Counted from the first letter of the stretch, positions 9,753 through 18,289 are shown. The stretch is 64,000 nucleotides of DNA from CAYMDS01 sp964653195 (GCA_964653195.1 CAZZCX010000002.1:29705-93704); one strand, 5' to 3'. Made by a program: numbers and translations. The notes: a model not told the origin generated them from the letters alone.

Positions 9753-9761
9753 ATTATATCA
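9753..9761 (-). promoter_or_regulatory. Extended -10 promoter of the MazG/glycan operon
   Basis: On the minus strand the sequence TGATATAAT ends 6 nt before the ATG at 9746. With initiation about 7 nt after the -10 box, the mRNA would be leaderless. There is no Shine-Dalgarno sequence, which is consistent with that. Confidence 0.6.
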
Positions 9762-9795
9762 CTATTATATTCATGAAATAATAAAAATATTAATG

Positions 9796-9801
9796 TACAA
9801 T
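9796..9801 (+). promoter_or_regulatory. -10 element of the ABC exporter gene
   Basis: TACAAT lies 7 nt before the ATG at 9809. No good -35 is visible. The spacing predicts a leaderless transcript, as at several other loci in this window. Confidence 0.45.
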
Positions 9802-9808
9802 ATAGCGA

Positions 9809-11578
9809 ATGAAAAATTTAATAACAATAATTAGAATTTCAAAACCGCTTCATCACTTAGTAGGATTAATTGCCTTACTTATACTCATGTCCGCAAGTCT
9901 TCAATTAGTAGCTCCAATACTTTCCAAATTTATCGTTGATGACATAGTCGCTCAAGTTTCAGGAAAAAACGGAAATTTAAACCGTTTATTGATACTAGTA
10001 ATTTCGGCATTCGCAGTAAATTTCTTAGGCTTAGTATCAACAGTAATATCAGAGCGGGTTGGCGATCACTTCGCCGGAAAACTCAGAAAATTCCTTACCG
10101 AAAAATTCTATCATAAAATGCTCACTCTTCCTCAATCCTACTTTGACTCAGAAGTCTCTGGAAAGATAGTAAATCAACTTAGCCGAGGTATTCAGTCGAC
10201 TCAAGGTTTTATGAATACTGCTACAAATTTCATACTTCCCACTTTTCTTCAAAGTTTTTTTATTATAGCTATACTTGCATACTTCAATCTTACCATCGCA
10301 TTTTTTACTTTCATTCTTTTTCCAATTTACCTCACGCTCTCACATTTATCGACAATTAAATGGGGTAAGGAAGAAGTGAAAAAAAATGCAATAGAAGATA
10401 TCTCAAGAGGAAGAATACAGGAAGTTATAACAAATATAAAACTGGTAAAAAGTTTCACTAACGAAAGAAATGAATACATTAAAGTCTCAGAAAATTTATC
10501 TGAAATAAACAAGATATATGCCGTTCAAAGCCGCACATATCATCTTTTTGATTTTTTTCGAGGTCTATCGCTTCAAATTATCCTTTTTGCGATAAACATT
10601 CTGGTTTTTTATAATGCCTTTATCGGTGAATTAACTCTTGGCGAAATGGTTCTTATACTTCAGTTAGTTAATCAGGCTAGAATACCGCTTTTTGCTATGT
10701 CATTTATTCTCACACAGCTTCAAACAGCCGAAGCGGGATCAAGAGAATATCTCCAAATCCTCAATCTTGTATCAATTGAAGATTATTCCAAAAACCTATC
10801 AAAAAATTTAATTAAAGATCCAAGTATTATATTTAAAAATGTCAGTTTTGGTTACAAAGACACAACACAAGTATTAAAAGATATCACTTTTCAAATAAAT
10901 AGAAATGAAACTATAGCTCTTGTCGGCCATAGTGGAGCCGGAAAATCAACAGTAGTAAATCTAATATTGAAATTTTACCAACCCACAAGCGGAAAAATAT
11001 ACTTAGAAAATAATGACTATTCGAAAATGGATCATACTTTTATCCGCAAACATATTTCATTAGTTTTTCAGGAAAATGAGCTTTTCTCCACAAGTATAAA
11101 AGAAAACGTGGCTTATGGGAAAACAAACGCGACAGACGAAGAAGTAAATAAAGCACTCAAGCTCGCGAATGCATACGATTTCGTGATGAAACTACCAGAT
11201 AAGATCAATAGCCAAGTTGGAGAAAGAGGAGTAAGGCTTTCAGGCGGACAAAAACAAAGAATTCAAATTGCTCGTGCCATTCTTAAAAACTCACCTATTC
11301 TAATTCTTGATGAAGCAACCTCTTCACTTGATGCTAAATCTGAAAAAGAGGTTCAGGAAGCACTAGAAAACCTGATGAAGAAAAAATTAGTTATAATAAT
11401 TGCCCACCGATTTTCAACTATTCAAAATGTAGATAAGATAATAGTTATTGATGAAGGGAAAATAATAGAGAGCGGTACACCGAAAGAATTATCGAGTAAA
11501 AAAGGTATTTACTCTGAACTTCTTAATTACCAAATTGAAGGAAATAAAAAGTTGCTTGCGAAGTTTGATATTTATTAA
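9809..11578 (+). CDS. ABC transporter, fused permease/ATPase (MsbA/MdlB-like exporter)
   Basis: This is a 589-residue half-transporter. Residues 1 to about 320 form the six-helix exporter domain, and the nucleotide-binding domain follows. It has Walker A GHSGAGKST (about 374-382), the signature LSGGQKQR (about 477-484), Walker B ILILDEATSSLD (about 497-508) and an IIAHRFSTI switch histidine. Homodimers of this family export lipids, peptides or drugs. Placed between two glycan/secretion gene groups, it could export lipid-linked material, but the substrate cannot be inferred. It is divergently transcribed from the MazG operon and complete. Confidence 0.92.
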   Translation: MKNLITIIRISKPLHHLVGLIALLILMSASLQLVAPILSKFIVDDIVAQVSGKNGNLNRLLILVISAFAVNFLGLVSTVISERVGDHFAGKLRKFLTEKFYHKMLTLPQSYFDSEVSGKIVNQLSRGIQSTQGFMNTATNFILPTFLQSFFIIAILAYFNLTIAFFTFILFPIYLTLSHLSTIKWGKEEVKKNAIEDISRGRIQEVITNIKLVKSFTNERNEYIKVSENLSEINKIYAVQSRTYHLFDFFRGLSLQIILFAINILVFYNAFIGELTLGEMVLILQLVNQARIPLFAMSFILTQLQTAEAGSREYLQILNLVSIEDYSKNLSKNLIKDPSIIFKNVSFGYKDTTQVLKDITFQINRNETIALVGHSGAGKSTVVNLILKFYQPTSGKIYLENNDYSKMDHTFIRKHISLVFQENELFSTSIKENVAYGKTNATDEEVNKALKLANAYDFVMKLPDKINSQVGERGVRLSGGQKQRIQIARAILKNSPILILDEATSSLDAKSEKEVQEALENLMKKKLVIIIAHRFSTIQNVDKIIVIDEGKIIESGTPKELSSKKGIYSELLNYQIEGNKKLLAKFDIY

Positions 11579-11583
11579 ATAAA

Positions 11584-13407
11584 CTATTCTCCTGGTTGGC
11601 TGGATAATTCACGAAGAAATAAATTATAGTCGAATTGGTTTACCGCTCCGTCATCGGTAATATCAGCACTTGATTTCTTATTAACGTCACTGCAGTCCCT
11701 TGGCTCACTAAGCCCAGAATAACAATCAAGTATCATATTATAATCCAGAATAGATAGGGCATTATCATTATTTGTATCACCCGTAATTAAATATACGGAA
11801 AGTAAATTATTAACTTGTCCGGAGGTCACATTCACAATACCTGGTATATTTTTTTTCAAATACTGATTTACTTTCACTTTCACTGTATAAATTCCGGTTG
11901 CTAAATTATTATAACTTACCAATCCTTGATATTTACCACTTGAGGGAATATAGGTGATAATACCCTGATTTTGGGCCACTAGTTGGTTTGTGGCATTATA
12001 TATTTCCATACTTAAAGTGCGTGTCGTGCGAAGAGGATTTTGAGTGCCAAGGGATCCCGGATTAGCATTATCTCCTCCTCTTCCAATACCATGCAGAAAA
12101 ACTATACTATTTAAAGATGTAGCGCCTGGTGCGATAGTAGAGGTAGGAGGTGCATTTGTCAAAGTAGGTACAGCTGTCGGTGTAACTGTAATACTTGGCG
12201 TGATACTAGGTGTGATATTTCCACTTCTAATCTCAAGAGCTGCCAATCCAACATTTGTGTTTTGAGAAAAGGAATTAATAATTCTAGATGCATTTGTATA
12301 AACATTTGTTTCAATAAAACCAAATAAGAACTTAGAAGGTACAGCAGTTAAATACTTTGTACCTCCGTCTCTCCCAAACCCGAAAACCGTCATATTATTT
12401 TGCATTGACTTGTATGAATCAATTGTATTGTCATCTTCTAAATGTGACAGGAACAAGGATCTGTTTTTTTGAGTATCACTGAAATAAAGCCACTCAGGGG
12501 ATGGCAAATCATTGGCCCACTCCTGACCACCTGTATATCTTTCATTATTAGAAGAAATCATAAAATTTGTTGAGGGATTAAAGGTACCATTAGGTGTGCC
12601 TTCATATAGAAACCAGTATGAATGACCTACTGATGTCAATGTCATACGCGCAAATGTAGGATAAATTTCCCAACTTCCTGACCAACTACCATTTGTAGAA
12701 TTTATGGTAGCCTTAAGAGGACCTTGATTGACTATTTGACTGACTGAACCAGTACTACCCGGGTGAAAAAATCCTTCTGGATGAACCATATTTGGTATTC
12801 CACGAAAACTGCCTGCTGAACCTACTGTAGGTCTGTACGAAATCCAGTCAATTCCATCTCTATCTATAAAGCCTGCAAATCCTGCTCCTGCCTTGTGGTA
12901 GTAGTAAGTACCGCTAGATGTAGTAAGCCTAAAGCTTGATTGACCTTGAAAGTTAATATTATCTGCAACGGTTACTTGTGGAGTAAAATTATTGGCACTA
13001 AAACCAGGCCCAGTATCAAAATATAAATAATAATTCTTAGCAGTATTAGCAGCTATTTCGGGAGACAAATAAATAAACTTACCTGTAGTTCCGTTTGTAA
13101 TATCAAATTGAAACGGGACCAAAGGATTTACAATTCCACCCTGAGAATTAGTTTCTATAAGTTTTAATGAATTTAAGTTTGCTGTCCCACTCTGCCCTGC
13201 CTGTTGTAAGATTTGTGAAAAGTTCAAATTCAGTTCCAAAGGCTTACCAGAAGCTACAGGAATATTGGATTGAATAGTCAGTTTCACACGATATTTACGA
13301 TCTAAATCGTGCCAAGGTACAGTTTGAGCTGCACTTTGAGTAATGGAAAAATATACCAGAGAAATTATAAATAACAGAACAGAAACGCTTAAAAGAAACT
13401 TTCTCAT
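11584..13407 (-). CDS. Secreted DUF2341-like protein with C-terminal dockerin-type repeats
   Basis: From the ATG at 13407 the product is about 607 residues and starts with a clean signal peptide (MRKFLLSVSVLLFIISLVYF, then an AQT cleavage region). The longer frame to 13512 would bury this signal and overlap the next gene. Residues about 25-400 contain WHDLDRKYRVKLTIQ and LEL-LNFSQ strands, like DUF2341 beta domains. A Thr/Pro/Ser linker follows, then a beta domain opening with VFLHGIGRGGDNANP. Two dockerin-like Ca-binding loops close the protein (GDTNNDNALSILDYN and ADITDDGAVNQFDYN). It is probably a surface-exposed carbohydrate- or protein-binding protein. No catalytic motif was recognised. 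Confidence 0.75.
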   Translation of the reverse strand: MRKFLLSVSVLLFIISLVYFSITQSAAQTVPWHDLDRKYRVKLTIQSNIPVASGKPLELNLNFSQILQQAGQSGTANLNSLKLIETNSQGGIVNPLVPFQFDITNGTTGKFIYLSPEIAANTAKNYYLYFDTGPGFSANNFTPQVTVADNINFQGQSSFRLTTSSGTYYYHKAGAGFAGFIDRDGIDWISYRPTVGSAGSFRGIPNMVHPEGFFHPGSTGSVSQIVNQGPLKATINSTNGSWSGSWEIYPTFARMTLTSVGHSYWFLYEGTPNGTFNPSTNFMISSNNERYTGGQEWANDLPSPEWLYFSDTQKNRSLFLSHLEDDNTIDSYKSMQNNMTVFGFGRDGGTKYLTAVPSKFLFGFIETNVYTNASRIINSFSQNTNVGLAALEIRSGNITPSITPSITVTPTAVPTLTNAPPTSTIAPGATSLNSIVFLHGIGRGGDNANPGSLGTQNPLRTTRTLSMEIYNATNQLVAQNQGIITYIPSSGKYQGLVSYNNLATGIYTVKVKVNQYLKKNIPGIVNVTSGQVNNLLSVYLITGDTNNDNALSILDYNMILDCYSGLSEPRDCSDVNKKSSADITDDGAVNQFDYNLFLRELSSQPGE

Positions 13408-13486
13408 AAAGTGTGATGTAGTATTAATATTATAGTATTTGTTATTAAATTTATATATTTTTGCTCCTGAAAAAACTAATAGTATT

Positions 13487-15202
13487 TTACTTTTTAATCT
13501 CAGATGATTCAAAAATCATATAAGCTACATCAGTAGTCGGAAATTGAGCAATTTTTCTGTCATAGTACAGGACTACAGGACGGGTTGGGTAAGAGAATGT
13601 AGTAATTGGAGATTTACCCTGTGGGTAATTACCTGTACCGGCTATAATTAGAGTACGAGGCATATAAATTTCCTTTTCCCAGTCGACTTTTCGAAACTCA
13701 TACTTACCCGTATGTGAAAGCGTATTCACTAATCCTTTAAGCTGATAAACTGAATTCTTTTGATAATTTACAGGCGGGTACTTTGCATAAAAAAGTAAAG
13801 AGGTATAAAAAAATTCCGCACTTTCATCAAATATAATTTTATCGTAATTATGCTCAATGTTCTTTATATATTCTACAGTTTTTTTGTCTTCTGATCTCCA
13901 ATCTTTGGCAAATTCTATGGGAAAACGGATGAAATAAGAAAGGAAATAAAATATGTAAGTATACGAGATAATTCCGATCATAAATGTCAAAATACCGGTT
14001 TTGAATAAATTATTTTTTAACTTGAATACATTTTGTAACAAATAAAAAAAACCATATGCAGAAAATACTATAAAGGGAATAATAATAGGATAAGACCTTG
14101 TGCCATTTGGAACCGAAATAATTATCGATCCGATAAAAAATATTGCCAAAAACCATATATAAAACGGGTAGAAATAACTGCTTCTTTTTTTTAACGCATA
14201 ATATATTCCAATTAAAAGCAATGGGAAATCGAAATAATGAAACATAGCGAGATTCCCTCCAACATCCTGATTCGGCTTTGCTGCTCCTGTTGTGAAAAAG
14301 AAATTAGTTGAAAAGAATGAAATAAGATTTATTAAGTATTTCCATAGAACCAAAACCCAATAATTAAAAAAAATCTTCTGCGCTAAAGGAGGCAAAACTA
14401 AAAAATAGCTTCTTGTTTGGATAATATCTGATCTTGCCTCATTTCCAAATATTAATGCGTCCTTATGCGTAGAAAAGCCTGATTGCGATTGAAGAGTCAG
14501 AAAAGTTACTAAAAAAGGTATCATACCTATACAAAATAAAATAAGGATTGACACTAATGTCTTTTTTGAATTTTTTAGATAGTTAAGATACAAAAAAATA
14601 AGTGCGAAAAATATTACGGGTGCGATAAGCCTTGTTACATTGTAAGTATAGACAGCCAATATAAAAGAAATTATAGAAATAATAAAAAAAAGTAAATTAT
14701 TTTTTCGTTGAACCGCTATAACAAAAAATAATGTGCCCAATAACATAAGCGCTGTCGCAGCGTTTACTTCATAACCAGCCCGTGAAAAGAAAAAATGCCA
14801 GGGATTAAGTGCGAGAAAAAGACTGGATATCACTGCAAATCCCTTGTTTTTGGAAAGTTCGTAAACAAGAAAAAATAGAAATATTACACTCAGTGATCCC
14901 AAAAAAGCAGAAGGAAATCTTACAGCAAATGCATTTGCTCCAAATAATTTTATTGACAAAGTAGTTGAGTAAATATATAGAGGCAACTTATAGTCATCAA
15001 AGGATCGAAAATATAATGGCATATTCTCACCATATTCATCTTTCCCGGTAAGTAGGATAGAGTAGGCATTGTATCCGATAGCTGTTTCATCCGGATATAA
15101 TCCATTCGGAATATTCGAAAGCTGGTGAAATCTTAGGAAAAGAGCTATTGAAAAGATTAAAGCGAGCGAGAGTAAGTGATAATTATTCTTAACAATTCTC
15201 AT
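13487..15202 (-). CDS. GT39/PMT-like membrane glycosyltransferase
   Basis: This 571-residue membrane protein has a first TM near residues 10-25, then the catalytic outer loop NGLYPDETAIGYNAYSILLTG with the D-E pair, and GKDEYGENMPLYFRSFDDYK. About ten further TM segments and a soluble C-terminal domain follow. This is the PMT_2/ArnT architecture, with polyprenyl-phosphate sugar as the expected donor. The secreted dockerin protein lies directly downstream, 79 bp after its stop when the preferred start is used. That neighbour could be an acceptor, which is inference only. Confidence 0.82.
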   Translation of the reverse strand: MRIVKNNYHLLSLALIFSIALFLRFHQLSNIPNGLYPDETAIGYNAYSILLTGKDEYGENMPLYFRSFDDYKLPLYIYSTTLSIKLFGANAFAVRFPSAFLGSLSVIFLFFLVYELSKNKGFAVISSLFLALNPWHFFFSRAGYEVNAATALMLLGTLFFVIAVQRKNNLLFFIISIISFILAVYTYNVTRLIAPVIFFALIFLYLNYLKNSKKTLVSILILFCIGMIPFLVTFLTLQSQSGFSTHKDALIFGNEARSDIIQTRSYFLVLPPLAQKIFFNYWVLVLWKYLINLISFFSTNFFFTTGAAKPNQDVGGNLAMFHYFDFPLLLIGIYYALKKRSSYFYPFYIWFLAIFFIGSIIISVPNGTRSYPIIIPFIVFSAYGFFYLLQNVFKLKNNLFKTGILTFMIGIISYTYIFYFLSYFIRFPIEFAKDWRSEDKKTVEYIKNIEHNYDKIIFDESAEFFYTSLLFYAKYPPVNYQKNSVYQLKGLVNTLSHTGKYEFRKVDWEKEIYMPRTLIIAGTGNYPQGKSPITTFSYPTRPVVLYYDRKIAQFPTTDVAYMIFESSEIKK

Positions 15203-15441
15203 ATTTCAAATATGTATCAAAATCAATATATATACTTAAAATAAAGTAAATTTTTCAATTTACCTCATACTCAACAATTATACCAAAGATAGATAATGTA
15301 ATTTTATGTTTAACACATACATAAAATTGATTGAGATAATTTGAAGAAATTAAACTTTTTTAGAACTGCGAAATTATAATATCAGTCTTTGCCCGCCTAC
15401 TTTTACTATTTAGCAATAATTACAATCTGAGAAGTACTGAA

Positions 15442-15470
15442 TTGTCTCTAATTTACTCATACTGTATAAT
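15442..15470 (+). promoter_or_regulatory. Sigma70-type promoter of the AI-2E family transporter gene
   Basis: TTGTCT (15442-15447) and TATAAT (15465-15470) are separated by 17 bp. The ATG is 12 nt downstream of the -10, so the leader is only about 5 nt and contains no Shine-Dalgarno site. Confidence 0.65.
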
Positions 15471-15482
15471 TCAAAGCTAGAT

Positions 15483-16472
15483 ATGAATAATTATGAACAT
15501 CCATTAAGCTGGCAAGCGCTGGGGAGAGTAGTGACAACAGGTCTCATAATTTTATTTGTATGGAAAACTTTTAATATTCTTATCCTTATCCTAGTTTCCA
15601 TTATGCTTGCTGCAGCGCTCAATCCGCTTGTCATGAAGCTAAATCGAAAGTTTCCACTAATAATTTCAACGCTGCTTGTAGTATTCATACTTCTTGTACC
15701 ATTTATCACTCTTGGTGTGATTGCTATTCCAACTTTTATTCGTGAATTTCCCGCTCTACTCAAAACCTTAAGCGGTATTGTGAATAATTCACCTTTAATT
15801 CCTTCATCTATTCGTGATATTGACTTTGCCCAATATGCACAAGATGCCGGAAGCTACGTGTTGCAATCTACAACGATTGCAACAAATGTCATAACTTCTA
15901 TTTTTACCCTTATTTTTTTGACGTTCTATTTTATTTTTGATGCAAATCGAATACAATCGCTTCTTCTTTCAATATTTCCAAAAAGTAAACATAAAAAAAT
16001 TACAATTCTACTTGCAGAATTGGGACAGCTTAACGGCCTGTATATTCGAGGGAATCTAATTATTTCCCTAATTTGCGGCGTCACTATTTTTATAGGCTTG
16101 ACTCTACTTCAGATTCCTTTTGCAGCACCTTTGGCGATCTTTACAGCTATCATGAATTTGCTGCCATTGGTCGGTGCGGCTATTGGCATGATACCAGCAG
16201 TCATCATAGCAATCACAATATCACCTATAACAGCTCTTCTGGTTGCAGCTCTGTATCTCATCTATCAACAGGTCGAAAGTGCTATCCTTGCCCCAACAAT
16301 TTACAATAAAGCGCTCAATCTTTCACCGGCGTTAAGTTTTCTTGCTGTAATTGTAGGCGTCGGATTATTTGGTATAGTAGGTGCATTTTTAGCTCTTCCT
16401 ATTGCTGCCAGTATGCCTGTAATTATTAAATTTGTTCGAGAGGACATGCAGAAAAATGAACATGGTGCTTAA
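15483..16472 (+). CDS. AI-2E family transporter (PerM/UPF0118 membrane protein)
   Basis: This 329-residue protein has paired N-terminal TM segments (about 15-50 and 55-80), a middle soluble stretch and a C-terminal TM bundle. It carries GNLIISLICGVTIFIGLTLL and the conserved IMNLLPLVGAAIGMIPAVII region, typical of the AI-2E/PerM family. Members have been linked to autoinducer-2 export or Na+/H+ antiport, and the substrate here is unknown. Length and motifs are complete. A strong promoter lies immediately upstream. It is followed by the promoter of the tRNA-Glu locus. Confidence 0.88.
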   Translation: MNNYEHPLSWQALGRVVTTGLIILFVWKTFNILILILVSIMLAAALNPLVMKLNRKFPLIISTLLVVFILLVPFITLGVIAIPTFIREFPALLKTLSGIVNNSPLIPSSIRDIDFAQYAQDAGSYVLQSTTIATNVITSIFTLIFLTFYFIFDANRIQSLLLSIFPKSKHKKITILLAELGQLNGLYIRGNLIISLICGVTIFIGLTLLQIPFAAPLAIFTAIMNLLPLVGAAIGMIPAVIIAITISPITALLVAALYLIYQQVESAILAPTIYNKALNLSPALSFLAVIVGVGLFGIVGAFLALPIAASMPVIIKFVREDMQKNEHGA

Positions 16473-16522
16473 TAAATCGTTGATTATTTTCTGCTTTCAA
16501 CTTAATTATATTGATTTATAGT

Positions 16523-16551
16523 TTGTTTCTCAGCCTCAAATAAGGTAAAAT
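16523..16551 (+). promoter_or_regulatory. Promoter at the tRNA-Glu locus
   Basis: TTGTTT (16523-16528) and TAAAAT (16546-16551) are separated by exactly 17 bp. Initiation would fall at about 16558-16560, right at the first base of the partial tRNA-Glu copy. This is the position expected for the original tRNA promoter before the GIY-YIG cassette arrived. Confidence 0.65.
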
Positions 16552-16559
16552 ATTCACAA

Positions 16560-16633
16560 GGCCCCATCGTTCCCGACGAATTTCATTCGTGCGGGATCCC
16601 GATGGAAACTACCATCGGGGCTAGTGGTCTAAG
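16560..16633 (+). repeat. Partial tRNA-Glu 5' copy, interrupted by a double hairpin
   Basis: Bases 16560-16570 are identical to the first 11 bases of the tRNA-Glu gene at 16877. Bases 16621-16633 match the next 13 bases of that tRNA with two differences, so 22 of 24 match overall. Between the two pieces sits a 50-bp insert (16571-16620) made of two adjacent hairpins. One pairs CCCGACGAAT with ATTCGTGCGGG (one bulged base). The other pairs CCCGATGG with CCATCGGG around a 6-nt loop. The tRNA copy stops after the D-arm and cannot form a tRNA. Confidence 0.75.
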
Positions 16634-16636
16634 CAT

Positions 16637-16891
16637 ATGTTTGCAATGTATATCTTGCAAAGCCAGAAAGACAGTAGTTACTATATCGGTAGTACTAGTA
16701 ACATGGAGAAAAGGTTAATTAAGCATAATAGGGGTGGATCAAGATATACTAAAAGCAAAATTCCTTGGGTTATAGCTTATAAAGAGATGTATAATACAAT
16801 TTCTGAGGCTAAAAAAAGAGAATATTATATAAAATCTTTAAAAAGTAAAATTGCTATAGCAAAATTAATTAATAATGGCCCCATCGTCTAG
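16637..16891 (+). CDS. Small GIY-YIG domain endonuclease
   Basis: This 84-residue single-domain protein carries the GIY-YIG core as MYILQSQKDSSYYIGSTSN (residues 4-22), with Arg in MEKRLIKHN, then GGSRYTKSKIPW and the EAKKREYYIKSLKS helix. Both family tyrosines, the arginine and the glutamate are in place. Single-domain proteins of this type (UPF0213/YhbQ-like) are structure- or sequence-specific nucleases. Its stop codon TAG (16889-16891) and last four codons lie inside the tRNA-Glu gene. It is flanked by a 24-nt partial tRNA repeat upstream and the intact tRNA downstream, so it looks like cargo of a small mobile unit. Confidence 0.82.
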   Translation: MFAMYILQSQKDSSYYIGSTSNMEKRLIKHNRGGSRYTKSKIPWVIAYKEMYNTISEAKKREYYIKSLKSKIAIAKLINNGPIV

Positions 16892-16949
16892 TGGCCTAGG
16901 ACGCCAGGTTCTCATCCTGGAAACCGGGATTCGACTTCCCGTGGGGTCA
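16877..16949 (+). tRNA. tRNA-Glu (anticodon CTC)
   Basis: The 73-nt gene folds as a full cloverleaf. It has a 7-bp acceptor stem (GGCCCCA with TGGGGTC, one G-U), a D-arm, and an anticodon stem CCAGG/CCTGG. The 7-nt loop TTCTCAT gives anticodon CTC, and the T-arm is CGGGA-TTCGACT-TCCCG. The discriminator is A, followed by CCG, so the CCA end is not encoded. It overlaps the last 15 nt of the GIY-YIG ORF. Its ordinary promoter position is now 317 bp upstream, so it is probably co-transcribed with the GIY-YIG gene and freed by RNase P. Confidence 0.93.
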
Positions 16950-16961
16950 CCGAGCTCAGCT

Positions 16962-16990
16962 CGGTGATAGCAAGCTCAACTTGCTCACCG
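16962..16990 (+). terminator. Hairpin after tRNA-Glu, possible terminator
   Basis: CGGTGA-(TA)-GCAAG pairs with CTTGC-TCACCG around CTCAA, directly behind a second small palindrome (ACCGAGCT/AGCTCGGT). Only a weak AAATTTT tract follows, so it may act as an RNA-processing stem rather than a true Rho-independent terminator. Confidence 0.45.
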
Positions 16991-17428
16991 AAATTTTGGC
17001 TATGTTCGAATAAGTACTTTTACTTGCTCATTCTCTACTATCCACCCAATTTTTGATATTCTAAAGTAAGTGTATTATATCTATATTCTATTTTCTGAAA
17101 AAGATAAGTAACTTTATTCAGGTTATACTAAAGATTTTTGTTCTTGATTTAAAGCTCACAAAAGAGACTTCGTGAAGGCAACATAGCATAGTGAGCCTTT
17201 AAAATTAATATAATACGAGGTATACTCCGTAAACGCTAATGCGAGACAAAGAGGATAATATTTAAAGGGTGATAACTGAAGAGGAAAATTGAAAATACAA
17301 TAACATACTATTCTTAGAAAGTTAGATTACATAGCTTTAGAGAAAGATACTAACTCAGGGTTTCTAGCTACTCGTAGCTCTAAAAAAAGAGAAGTGTAGT
17401 CCCTCACACTAAATAAATAATAGTTCAA
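16991..17428. other. Non-coding gap, no gene recognised
   Basis: There is no open frame of useful length on either strand. A possible -10 (TATACT near 17125) is followed by an AAAGCTCAC / GTGAGCCTTT pairing that encloses about 31 nt. Near 17367-17410 there is a row of small hairpins, including AGCTAC-TC-GTAGCT and AGTGT/ACACT. The region could contain an untranslated RNA, but tmRNA, RNase P, SRP and 6S core motifs were looked for and not found. Confidence 0.3.
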
Positions 17429-18094
17429 TCATATACAAATAAATTTTTCGATTTCATCCATTACAATATTACTTTCCTCCTCAGAATGTCTAAAACTATG
17501 TCCCATATTAGGCTGTCTGACCACATAAGGCTTATTGGCATTTGCAACAATTCTTTCCGTATCCTGAGGAAGAACACTCTTATCATCTAAAGCGATAAAT
17601 ATCATAATGGGTTTATTTATATTAGCTACTTCTTCTACCGCCGAGTACGTAAGTCCATCCTGAACAAACGAATAGGGGACTTCGAAAGATCTGAATTGTT
17701 CTGGATTATTAGGAAGTTCCCTCTTAGAATATCTTGGCCTATCTTTTTCCCATCGTAATGATGGTCCGATTCTATCAGGAGGAGGACACAAGGCAACTAT
17801 TTTAGTTACTTCTTTAATCCGGCTCCCGGCGATAATAGCAATAAAACCACCTAAGCTGTGACCTATTAATACAATTTCTTTAGGGTTTTTTTTGTTATAT
17901 ATGTCGACTTTATCGTGTACATGCTTAATATAGTTAGTTATAGAGTAATTACCTACATTTCCATTTTCCCAAAGATGACATGGATCTAATCTCTCAACAC
18001 TAAACTCAAGCTCACGCAATCTATCTTCAAATATTTTCAAATGTAGATAATCCGGTGAGTCTAAATATCCAGGTAGTAATAATGCTAATTTCAT
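17429..18094 (-). CDS. Alpha/beta hydrolase (small serine hydrolase)
   Basis: This 221-residue protein has the nucleophile elbow IVLIGHSLGGF (Ser near residue 77), an ALDDKSVLP loop supplying the acidic residue near 170 and NMGHSFRH for the catalytic histidine near 200. The strand order begins with LALLLPGYLDSPDYLHL. Members are cytoplasmic esterases, lipases or thioesterases, and the substrate cannot be predicted. It stands alone: a long non-coding stretch lies downstream and about 195 bp upstream separate it from the MFS gene. Confidence 0.8.
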   Translation of the reverse strand: MKLALLLPGYLDSPDYLHLKIFEDRLRELEFSVERLDPCHLWENGNVGNYSITNYIKHVHDKVDIYNKKNPKEIVLIGHSLGGFIAIIAGSRIKEVTKIVALCPPPDRIGPSLRWEKDRPRYSKRELPNNPEQFRSFEVPYSFVQDGLTYSAVEEVANINKPIMIFIALDDKSVLPQDTERIVANANKPYVVRQPNMGHSFRHSEEESNIVMDEIEKFICI

Positions 18095-18129
18095 ATAAAG
18101 ATTATATCACCGATTATTTAGCTTTTAAT

Positions 18130-18255
18130 ATTCAATTATATAGGGATACATTAAATATGCTCCTCCGATGTCGTAAATCCTTTACAAATATATTTAATTC
18201 AGCGTCAAGAAGAAAATCTGGGTCATATTCATTAATGGTCTTATGCATAACTCGT
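18130..18255 (-). pseudogene. Possible decayed short coding remnant
   Basis: Between the hydrolase and the MFS gene, a minus-strand frame starting near the ATG at 18247 encodes about 38 residues (MHKTINEYDPDFLLDAELN, then a basic RHRRS segment). It has no clear start signal and no recognised homologue. The composition looks more protein-like than random intergenic DNA, so it may be a gene remnant or a chance frame. The exact ends are approximate. Confidence 0.2.
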
Positions 18256-18289
18256 GTCGTAGATACCGTTGGAAGTTAAATAATATTTA

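Noticed and set aside
13408..13512. N-terminal extension of the dockerin protein
   Set aside because: It would place a polar stretch before the signal peptide and overlap the GT39 gene.
17000..17010. Second tRNA suggested by a GTTCGAA sequence
   Set aside because: No acceptor or anticodon stem can be formed around it.
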